Below are positions 34,750-42,905 of a DNA stretch of 64,000 nt, one piece after another. Numbering within the stretch: the stretch's first letter is position 1; every line of letters begins with the position of its first letter. The stretch spans positions 1-64,000 of the forward strand of contig NZ_JAKEUO010000019.1 in assembly GCF_022397915.1 (NCBI RefSeq), given 5' to 3'. Source of the stretch: Vibrio sp. Isolate34. Its GTDB lineage: Bacteria > Pseudomonadota > Gammaproteobacteria > Enterobacterales > Vibrionaceae. The notes under the pieces were generated by a model. That model saw only the letters and a list, made by a program, of their open reading frames with translations. It did not search any database and was not told the DNA's origin. The position numbers were made by a program, and so were the translations under genes.

Positions 34750-37700
34750 ATGTTTAAGCAAATACACAGTTTAATTAATAAAGTAGTTGCTAATAATCGT
34801 GCTGTCGCAGCGGGGAGAGATATTAACGCCCCCATACTTACTGGCGATATAAAAGATTCAGAAATTAACATTGATCAAAAGTCATTCGCACAAGCATCAT
34901 TTTTAGCGCAAGCTAGTACCTTTGATAGCTATAAAAATAAAATTCCATTACTTTGGGCAACGCACAAATGCTTAGAATTACTTTCGCCTTATAAACAACC
35001 TCAAGAAAGTTTAAAAATAAAGGTTATTGAAAGTAAGAATAGCGTTAACGTAGTTGTTTTGAATGATGAAGCGAAAAATATAAGCTTACTTCACTTTAAA
35101 ACAACTAGTGGTGATATTGATAAAAACGACCTAAAATCTATTATTTCAATATTATCAAAAGAGTCAAAACCAGATTTATCTTTCCAAATTATATCTAATA
35201 AAGAGCTCTCAAAACCGGTTAATGATTTTTACTCAAAGGCTGCTTCTGGAAAATTCACAACAAGGTTTTTTAATAAAGAAAAAGACTCATTTACTAATTT
35301 TAAAGTTGCTACTCTCAGTAATATTTTTCCTAGATCGACTGTGGAAACTTTAAACAAACAAAGCTATGCAACACCGCATATTAATCCCGATAATATAGAA
35401 TATGTAAGTGAGCTAACTAAGGCTTTAGCTGTATACCTAATATCACAGGGATCATTAAGTGAATACGTAACGATAAAGCGCCATGATTTAGAAGTGAGAT
35501 TTGGTGCAGAGCACTATAATGACATATTCCCATCACCTCCAAAATTTGAAGCCTCCATACCAAGTAACCTGAGAAACCACCAAGAGTCAATTTTACAATC
35601 AATACTAACCGAAAACAAAAACTCGATAATTCATGCTCGTGGCGGAGTTGGTAAAACAGTAATGGCTAGGCTAGCCAATACAATAATCCCCTCTCATTCT
35701 CACTCAATTGTTTACGATTGCTTCGGTGATGGCCTTTATCGTTCCATTAACAGCCCAAGACACTCTTTTGATAAAGTATTAGTTCAAATCGCTAATGAAT
35801 TAGCAATTAATGGTCTATGCGAACCTTTAGTTGCAAACGGAAAAAACAAAGATCGATTAATGCAAGATTTTATTTCTTGCATAGAATCCTCAGTGAAATG
35901 CTTAAAAAGAGCAAATACACAGGCACATCTATATGTTTTTATAGATGCCGCAGACAATGCGGTCATGGCTGCTAAAGAAAAAGCTGAAAATTCAATTGTT
36001 ACTCAGTTACTAAATGATTTAATGATCGATGGCTGCACTGTTATTGCGTTGTGCAGAACCGAGCGAATTGGATTGCTAGAGCCCAGAAACGAAATTGTTC
36101 AATTTGAATTAAGAGAGTTTTCTGAAAGTGAATCATTCGCTCATTTAAAACATTATTATTCGGATGCAACAGAAGAGCATGCCAAAGAATTTCATCGTTT
36201 ATCGGGAGGTAATCCTCGTGTTCAAGCATACGCTATAGAAGAGTTTCCTGTATCTTTGAATGATATGCTACAAAATTTAGGACCAACTCTAACCACTGTA
36301 GACGCTCAAATAGAGGTTCAGCTAAATAATGCAATTGAAAGACTAAAAAATAAAAATACCGCTACAGAAGGCTTAAAAATCGATCTGATTTGTAAAGCTT
36401 TAGCTAGTTTACCTCCATTTATTCCCATAGACGTTATATCAAAACTATCTAATCTTTCTGAAGACGAAATTGCAAGCTTCATAAGTGATTTTGGTCGTGG
36501 TTTAATATTAATCGATAAGTGTATTCAGTTTAGAGACGAACCAACTGAAACATGGTTTAGGAAACAGTTTGCTTCTACATCTGATCAAGCTAAAGAGTTT
36601 GTAGAAAATATTCAAGAAATAGCAAATTCAAACAGCTACGTATCTGAATGTTTACCCTACCTAATGTTGGCAGGGGGAAATCACGAGGACTTAATAGAGT
36701 TAGCACTTTCAGAAGAATTCTTGCCTAAAGGCAATCCAGTGGATGCTAGAAGCATCAGTACATCGCGACTAAATGCTGCATTGAAATCAGCCATAAAACT
36801 GGAAGATTATTTTTCATTTATTAAGTTAGCATTGAGAACTGGAGAAGAGTTCGCTGGTGACCAAAGGCAAATAGAATTATTAAATCAAAATGTAACCTTA
36901 ATTGGTATGGTTCAATCGCCAACCGAAATCCAAAAATTAGCGTTTCAAGGACGATTATCTGGCGGGTGGAAGGGGTCTGAAAATCTTTACAAGTCTGCAT
37001 TGCTATCGTTGCATGGGGAGTTTAAAGGCGAAGCACTCAGTTATCTAAGAGCAGCAGAAAACTGGTTAAATACCTACTTAAAATCAACAGCAAAAGATAA
37101 ACAAAATAGGCATAATGAAAATCTTTCTGCTGAAGATGTTGCCTTGCTTTTTACAGCCTACTTAAACCTACTTGGTCCAGAGAAAGCAATTAATCGAATA
37201 TTAAGTTTTGCTCCTACACAAGCTGTTCAAAACGCTATAAGTATATTTGCAGAGAGTTTACTCGACACATCTAGATTTGAAGATTTACAACAACTCGCCC
37301 TTTTTTCTAAAGAATACAGTTATTTATGTATTAACTTTATAAACCTATTATTTTTAACGCAACATTCTGTAGATGAAGAAATTGTTTTAAGTTGTTTAAA
37401 AAATATAGATAGCCCATCAAATAAGCGAAATAAAAAAGCTAATGAAATTATTCCAACTCAAGAATTACTAGTATTTATCGAGTATTGTTTTGCTATTGGG
37501 CACAATGGCACTAAACTAAATCAGCTACTGCTTCGTTATGTACAATTAGAGCCCAAAACTTGGTACGCAAACCCGTCTTATTATCAGAATGATGGTCTAG
37601 TAAAGTTTATTGAAACAGTAGCGCTATTGGAAGAGTTGGCTGATGAATCCCTCCAAGAGAATCAAGTGTTCCCTGTTGAGTTTTTAGCCGATGACTTGAA

Positions 37701-40700
37701 CTACGAGCAAAGCAAAGAAAAAGAAAAATATAAGAAAATATTGTCTGCCATGCTGCCAGCACAACGTTTCCTTATACGCTCTAGAGCTAATCGTGTAGAA
37801 AACTTCGAATCAGAATATAACGAAGTATTTGATGGAATTAGAAAGTACCTACCTCAAGCATATGAGCGCAAGAATTTTATCCCAGATTTTGTCAAAGATC
37901 GAAAACAGAAAAGCATATTTTGGGCCAGTGACATAGAAAGACCATTACAAACACAATTACTAACAAACATTATTGACGATGCACCTTATAGTTGTTTGCT
38001 CAACGGCCTGCATTATAGTTGTAGAGTAAAAAGTCTTAATTACTTAGCTGAGTTTTACGAAACTGCATTAATCAATACCACAAATAATAAAAATGAAAGC
38101 CCTGAAAGCATTTCAGAATCCTATATAGATATCGCCAATGCAACTTGTTCATTAGCACCTAAACTATCTGCAAAATATTTCAACAAAGCTATAGAAGCAG
38201 CATCTAAATTTGGGAATGAAGCTCTACATAGACACTTTGCGATTTTGAGTTTGGCAGAGAAAAGTGCTGAAAGTGACTGCTCTCCTGAATTGACATACAG
38301 ATTTGCTCGAAGTACAGAAACCTTCTATGAGTACATATATGACCATTTCCCGCTAGAACGTACAGTGAGAGCTATTCATGATATGGATGCACCTTCATCA
38401 TTTGCAATAATGGCTAGATGGTTAGACAGAGAAGTCACCTACTGGGGACCTTTTCAAGATACTGTACTAGAGCAATCCATATCAGCTAATACACTGAACT
38501 GCCAAGAAGCATGGGCAGCTCAGGGATTAATTGATAACGCTAGTTATTCAGAATTTTTTAGTCGATGTATTAAAAAATCTGAATCCCCAGAACTACGAGG
38601 AGTTATTTTTAATGATGCTGTTCAGCAAGCTTTAATTAAAGAATTGTCAAAATCAGCACTATCACTCATAAAAAGTACTGGTGCTGAATTTTCTCTATCC
38701 TCCCAAGCTCTTGATGACGCTATAATACATTTTAATGAACATGCTCTAGAACATACACCTACCCACACCGCTCATGTCACTGATAAGATGTACAAGCCCG
38801 TAGATTGGGATTCAATATTCAAATCGAATAACAGCTTTATAAGCTCAGAATCTATTGAAGCATCATTAGCAAGTTTTAAAGCCCTTAAAGATAAGAGTTT
38901 TGATGAATGTTTCTGGAGTCAACTATATGATAGAGCTTCTATAATTTCAGCAGCAGACGTTCTTGATGCAATATTAAAATGCAAGTTTTCTTCCAGTTTC
39001 GAATTATTAAATGCTTTGGAAAATACACCTAAAGAGTGGTTTGAAAGAGAGGGAGTGAAAGAGGTATGGATAAAAGGCTTTGATATTTACGTACAATTAA
39101 ACGCAAGTACCGTCTCAAACCCATGGTGGCCTGAGAACTGGACTTCAAGATTTAAATTAGAAACAGATTTTTCAAAACTTAGGCTCCCTGGTGTAATAAA
39201 AGCATTAGAAAATAAAAGTGACTTTGATGATGCTGAATTTATTTTCTCTGTTATCACAGTACTATCACAACAACTAACTCCTGACGAAGCAAAAGAAGCT
39301 CTAAGTTACTCTTTAGACAGAGTGGAACTGCACATTGATGAAAATGATGCTGATGGAGATTGGTCAGAAGATCTGATCCCAACGGAAAGTAATACCGAAG
39401 CCTATGCATCTTTTATTTGGTCAATATTAGCCAACCCCACATCAAAAATTAGATGGGAGGCAGTCCACATCATTTACCGCCTTGTAGAACTTAACTGCGA
39501 TGAGATCATTGACTCAATGTTCGCTTTATTCGATAGAGATGAAATAGGAGCCTATGGCTCAAAACGTTACCCATTTTATAAGTTTCATGCTCAATTATAT
39601 TTTATGATTGCTATCTACAGAGGTGCCCAATCAAATGTTCAACCTTTGTTTAAACATAGTGCATTCTTTCTCAACCAAGCGCTAAATGCAGACCATATTT
39701 TATTAGAGCATTATGCAGGGAGGATATCTCAATGCTTATTACAACAAAGGAAAGATATTTATACCTCTAATGAAAAAGAAAAATTAGATACGGTAGGCGT
39801 TAGTACATTTTATAAGAATATTCATAATAAAACTAATGAATTTGAAACAGCTAATATTTCTGATATTGATAAAGAGTTACCCGAATTATCATTTTTTCTA
39901 GACTTCCAAGAATACTGGCTAAAGCCACTAGCAAATGTGTTTAATGTATCTGTTAAAGAATTAAAACGGACTGCGATAAACATAGTAGTTAACGAGTGGG
40001 GAGTTACTCTAGACGAAAGGTTTATTAAAGATCCACGACCTCATAGTCATAAAGAAACTCATGCAAGACACAGCTCTATACCGTCGACTCAGCCATATGA
40101 TTTTTACTTGGGGTATCACGTCATTTTCACAATGGCATCAAGGTTACTCAAAAACCACCCTGTAGTTGAAGGTAAGTATGATTGGGAAGATGATCTTTGG
40201 GCTGACTGGATTTCTGGTAACCTTTTATCGATGGATAATGGCTATCTTTTGGCAGACCTCAGAGATCCTGCACCTTTAGTAAGAAGGGAGTGGCTGAGCA
40301 AAAAAGCTACTGACTCATGGAGATGGGAAATTGAATATAGTGACTTTCTCGAAGGACTACTATTAAGTAAAAATGGTAGAACATTTATATGTGTTACAGG
40401 TTCTTGGTCTGACAATGATGGTCGCGGCAACAACGAAACCTACATTGTCTCCAGCGCACTAGTATCCGATAACAATTCAGCCTCATTGTTAAAAGCTCTA
40501 GTTTCATGCAGAAATCCTCACGATTACAAATTACCTTCCTATAACGAGGAACATCTCGAATTAGATGATTCTGGTTTCAAATTGAAAGGCTGGTTGCTTG
40601 AACCTGACGAGTATAAAAAACTGGATGAAATAGATCCTTACGCTGGGGAGCTAAAGTTTCCAATACGAAGAATCAGTAAAGAATACGAAGAGTTACTCAA

Positions 40701-41040
40701 TTTGAATTATTCCTTACTCACAAGAACATACTTGGATGATAAGGGAAGTTTTCAAGGGTTCTCTCAAACATGGACCGATACACGCAGTAATGACCGTTAT
40801 AGTGACAACATAATTCGCGATGGTAATAGGCTTTATCTGTCTTTAGATATATTAAAGCATTTATGCGTTAAAACTAAATTATCACTAATTTTGGAAGTAT
40901 CAATTAACCGCCAAAGCTCAACTCACGATAAGGATACACCAGACGATGTCAAATACCCGGGACCATATTGCAACTTGTATACTCTCTCAAAAGATGGAGT
41001 CATCAGAGATTACCAATCAAGAAGTTATCAACTTAGGTAA
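34750..41040 (+). CDS. Giant STAND-type P-loop ATPase with N-terminal AGRDINAPI motif (putative immune sensor)
   Basis: 2096 aa. Residues 16-35 carry the motif shared with the upstream protein. About 40-270 is a mixed alpha/beta region (LLHFKTTSG, then LSFQIISNKEL) vaguely like DUF4297-type nuclease domains, with no clear catalytic triad. The ATPase has Walker A ARGGVGKT (Lys302, Thr303), Walker B YVFIDAADN (Asp399), a sensor-like LCRTERI, and GGNPRVQAYAI, the GxP-type motif of STAND proteins. About 600-1700 is helical, suited to a ligand-sensing solenoid, and the C-terminus is richer in beta structure. Size and layout recall Avs/NLR-like antiphage proteins. The SD is the TAGG formed with the previous stop, so the two genes are coupled. 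Confidence 0.8.
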   Translation: MFKQIHSLINKVVANNRAVAAGRDINAPILTGDIKDSEINIDQKSFAQASFLAQASTFDSYKNKIPLLWATHKCLELLSPYKQPQESLKIKVIESKNSVNVVVLNDEAKNISLLHFKTTSGDIDKNDLKSIISILSKESKPDLSFQIISNKELSKPVNDFYSKAASGKFTTRFFNKEKDSFTNFKVATLSNIFPRSTVETLNKQSYATPHINPDNIEYVSELTKALAVYLISQGSLSEYVTIKRHDLEVRFGAEHYNDIFPSPPKFEASIPSNLRNHQESILQSILTENKNSIIHARGGVGKTVMARLANTIIPSHSHSIVYDCFGDGLYRSINSPRHSFDKVLVQIANELAINGLCEPLVANGKNKDRLMQDFISCIESSVKCLKRANTQAHLYVFIDAADNAVMAAKEKAENSIVTQLLNDLMIDGCTVIALCRTERIGLLEPRNEIVQFELREFSESESFAHLKHYYSDATEEHAKEFHRLSGGNPRVQAYAIEEFPVSLNDMLQNLGPTLTTVDAQIEVQLNNAIERLKNKNTATEGLKIDLICKALASLPPFIPIDVISKLSNLSEDEIASFISDFGRGLILIDKCIQFRDEPTETWFRKQFASTSDQAKEFVENIQEIANSNSYVSECLPYLMLAGGNHEDLIELALSEEFLPKGNPVDARSISTSRLNAALKSAIKLEDYFSFIKLALRTGEEFAGDQRQIELLNQNVTLIGMVQSPTEIQKLAFQGRLSGGWKGSENLYKSALLSLHGEFKGEALSYLRAAENWLNTYLKSTAKDKQNRHNENLSAEDVALLFTAYLNLLGPEKAINRILSFAPTQAVQNAISIFAESLLDTSRFEDLQQLALFSKEYSYLCINFINLLFLTQHSVDEEIVLSCLKNIDSPSNKRNKKANEIIPTQELLVFIEYCFAIGHNGTKLNQLLLRYVQLEPKTWYANPSYYQNDGLVKFIETVALLEELADESLQENQVFPVEFLADDLNYEQSKEKEKYKKILSAMLPAQRFLIRSRANRVENFESEYNEVFDGIRKYLPQAYERKNFIPDFVKDRKQKSIFWASDIERPLQTQLLTNIIDDAPYSCLLNGLHYSCRVKSLNYLAEFYETALINTTNNKNESPESISESYIDIANATCSLAPKLSAKYFNKAIEAASKFGNEALHRHFAILSLAEKSAESDCSPELTYRFARSTETFYEYIYDHFPLERTVRAIHDMDAPSSFAIMARWLDREVTYWGPFQDTVLEQSISANTLNCQEAWAAQGLIDNASYSEFFSRCIKKSESPELRGVIFNDAVQQALIKELSKSALSLIKSTGAEFSLSSQALDDAIIHFNEHALEHTPTHTAHVTDKMYKPVDWDSIFKSNNSFISSESIEASLASFKALKDKSFDECFWSQLYDRASIISAADVLDAILKCKFSSSFELLNALENTPKEWFEREGVKEVWIKGFDIYVQLNASTVSNPWWPENWTSRFKLETDFSKLRLPGVIKALENKSDFDDAEFIFSVITVLSQQLTPDEAKEALSYSLDRVELHIDENDADGDWSEDLIPTESNTEAYASFIWSILANPTSKIRWEAVHIIYRLVELNCDEIIDSMFALFDRDEIGAYGSKRYPFYKFHAQLYFMIAIYRGAQSNVQPLFKHSAFFLNQALNADHILLEHYAGRISQCLLQQRKDIYTSNEKEKLDTVGVSTFYKNIHNKTNEFETANISDIDKELPELSFFLDFQEYWLKPLANVFNVSVKELKRTAINIVVNEWGVTLDERFIKDPRPHSHKETHARHSSIPSTQPYDFYLGYHVIFTMASRLLKNHPVVEGKYDWEDDLWADWISGNLLSMDNGYLLADLRDPAPLVRREWLSKKATDSWRWEIEYSDFLEGLLLSKNGRTFICVTGSWSDNDGRGNNETYIVSSALVSDNNSASLLKALVSCRNPHDYKLPSYNEEHLELDDSGFKLKGWLLEPDEYKKLDEIDPYAGELKFPIRRISKEYEELLNLNYSLLTRTYLDDKGSFQGFSQTWTDTRSNDRYSDNIIRDGNRLYLSLDILKHLCVKTKLSLILEVSINRQSSTHDKDTPDDVKYPGPYCNLYTLSKDGVIRDYQSRSYQLR

Positions 41041-41665
41041 AGCTATCATCACTGAGCTAGGTATGATAGTTGACTGTAATACTCCAGCCCGCTGGTTGGT
41101 ACATTATATTGCTGAAAATATTCACAAGTCAGAAAACTGTCGAGGTGAAGAAAAAGAGACCGCTGAAAGGCAATGTGTAGATGCAATTTTTAAGCTTTGG
41201 CATCATCGCTCTGAGCTACCTAGAGGTATTAACCCATTTAGCGAATTCGATTCTGTATTCAGAGGTCTTTCAAGGCTAGATAACTCATCTCAGAAACCAT
41301 ACTTCAATGAATTTTCACAATTTGATCATCAGATAGCTCCTGAAGAAGCAGCTGAATGCAAACAATGGGTTGATATAGCCATATCTATCGATAAAGCAGC
41401 AAAAGAGTTAGTTTCAGAGAGCTTTAACTCGGCTGCTGCTTTAGCTACTACAGAGAGGTCTAGGAAGATACTAAAGCTAGCGCCTGAAGACTCAGGTGAA
41501 GATATTCGGATAATGCTCAGCTTTCTTTCGGGTGAAGAAGCTAATTCAAAAGAAAATGAAATAAAAGCGATTGAATCAAAAATAGAAAAAATTGAAGCCC
41601 TCAAATCTATTTGCGATATGTTTATAGAAAAATATCAAAACGAAATTGCTGTCATTAACAAATAA
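40946..41665 (+). CDS. Third gene of the putative defence operon, unknown function
   Basis: 239 aa from the ATG at 40946 (AAGGA 11 nt upstream), overlapping the ATPase gene by 95 bp in another frame; an ATG at 40994 would shorten the overlap to 47 bp. The protein is soluble and mostly helical. The C-terminus is a probable coiled coil (ENEIKAIESKIEKIEALKSICDMFIEKYQNEI). I recognise no family or catalytic motif. The overlap implies tight co-expression with the ATPase, so it may be an adaptor, inhibitor or co-sensor. Confidence 0.75.
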   Translation: MSNTRDHIATCILSQKMESSEITNQEVINLGKAIITELGMIVDCNTPARWLVHYIAENIHKSENCRGEEKETAERQCVDAIFKLWHHRSELPRGINPFSEFDSVFRGLSRLDNSSQKPYFNEFSQFDHQIAPEEAAECKQWVDIAISIDKAAKELVSESFNSAAALATTERSRKILKLAPEDSGEDIRIMLSFLSGEEANSKENEIKAIESKIEKIEALKSICDMFIEKYQNEIAVINK

Positions 41666-41689
41666 GGTAATTACGTTAACACATTTTGG

Positions 41690-41713
41690 GGCACTTTCGT
41701 GTTTGAAAGTGCC
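41690..41713. terminator. Hairpin after the defence operon
   Basis: Perfect 9-bp stem GGCACTTTC / GAAAGTGCC with a 6-nt loop, 25 bp after the last stop. It has no long T-run, so termination is uncertain. Confidence 0.4.
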
Positions 41714-41737
41714 GACTTTAACTGTGATCACCAAGCG

Positions 41738-42444
41738 TTCTTTCTGATGCTTGTTCGAACCATATAATTTTTGGCAGCCAACCGCTAAGTTTCTTGGGTG
41801 ACCTCGTACCCCAAATGCCGCCCCCCTCTATTGGAGGGATAAGCGCTACAGCTCGCTTAATGCGGATTGCTGTGTGGCAATCCCTTGTGCCATAAGCCCC
41901 ATAGCCCGATATTTCCAGGATTTTCCGCGTGTTTGTTTGAGTAAGTTAGGCAGCACTTCGGCATCAGTCACCGCTGATAAACTCAACTCTGCGGCAATAA
42001 TTTCGTGTGTACTCGTATCTACTGTAAGGTGGAGTTTGCGCCACACTATGCGTTTAACGTCCGTGACATGTTTGACTTTCCACTCGCCCTTACCATAACC
42101 CTTAAGACCTGTCGCATCGATGACAAGGTGTAGATTCGGTCCTTAGATTTTCGTTTTAAAACTCACCTCAACGTCTTTAGCTCGACGACTGGTACAACTG
42201 TAGTGTGGGCAGCGCAATGGGAGCTGAGCAAGTTGAAAAACGGAATTAATAAACCGTCGCGAAGCTCGAAGTGGCATTGAAAAAACACGCTTTACCATCA
42301 ACGGTGTGATGAGAGCTTGATTGTATTACTTCCAGTTGTTTGTTTTGTAACGTGGTTTAGGCATGAGGCTACAGATTTTAATGAATGTAGCCGATCAGAT
42401 CGTAAGCAATGAGTTTAGTTCCATCGATTTACGAAACAAAGACT
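41738..42444 (-). pseudogene. Degenerate IS5-family (IS903-like) transposase remnant
   Basis: Reading the minus strand from 42363 gives MPKPRYKTNNWK, a stop, YNQALI, then a deletion of several tens of codons. LMVKRVFSMPLRA, LHLVIDATGLKGYG, KLHLTVDTSTHEIIAAELSLS and HPRNLAVGCQKLYGSNK follow, with further stops and frameshifts. These are IS903-group IS5 transposase blocks. A terminal-repeat-like CTTTGTTTCGTAAATCGATGG (minus strand) lies at 42424-42444. The other end is truncated after the KER residues at about 41738, directly at the inverted repeat copy. The element cannot be active. Confidence 0.85.
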
Positions 42445-42745
42445 CCTCATGGCGATTTTTTTCATTAATCTTAGAATGAATTATTATTAAAACCGAAGTT
42501 ATAAAACCACAAAATATAACTATTGACATAAAGTTTATTTTTGAAAAAAACTTGAGTAAATACATTCAAAAATACTCTCCTTTAAATATCAATCAAATGC
42601 GCGGTTATTATATTGATATTAATTGTAATGTCTATTTAAAAATTCACACACGTTGACATATATGATGTTAATAGAAATACTCTTAAAACTTGATATTATT
42701 TACTTCTGGTTCTTTACTAAATCTCAAATGACAAGGAGATGTGAA

Positions 42746-42901
42746 ATGAACGACAGAAAAAACAAAACAAAAAATAAAACACACGTAGTGAATGTTTTTA
42801 TAGATAGAAGTGTAATTCAAAAAGCTCTATTGGCGTTTATTGATTTAAATAAAGCTAAGATAATTGAAGGCTGTTTTAATTCTTTGGAAGAAAAGGAGTA
42901 A
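42746..42901 (+). CDS. Small protein coupled to the serine recombinase (candidate directionality factor)
   Basis: 51 aa from the ATG at 42746, with AAGGAG 7 nt upstream; longer in-frame starts lack an SD. The N-terminus is basic (NDRKNKTKNKTHVVN) and the rest helical (VFIDRSVIQKALLAFIDLNKAKI). Its stop lies 4 bp before the recombinase ATG. No family is recognised. Position and size would fit a recombination directionality factor or regulator of the recombinase. Confidence 0.6.
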   Translation: MNDRKNKTKNKTHVVNVFIDRSVIQKALLAFIDLNKAKIIEGCFNSLEEKE

Positions 42902-42905
42902 TGAA

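Larger units (their letters stand above)
41666..42745. other. Gap between the defence operon and the recombinase module
   Basis: About 1.1 kb. It holds a hairpin, an inverted copy of a left-arm repeat (41723-41737), a decayed IS5-family element (41738-42444) and about 300 bp of extremely AT-rich DNA (42445-42745) that probably carries the promoter of the small gene at 42746. Confidence 0.6.

Noticed and set aside
41846-42046. Separate small gene on the minus strand
   Set aside because: It is an internal piece of the broken IS5-family transposase, not a gene of its own.
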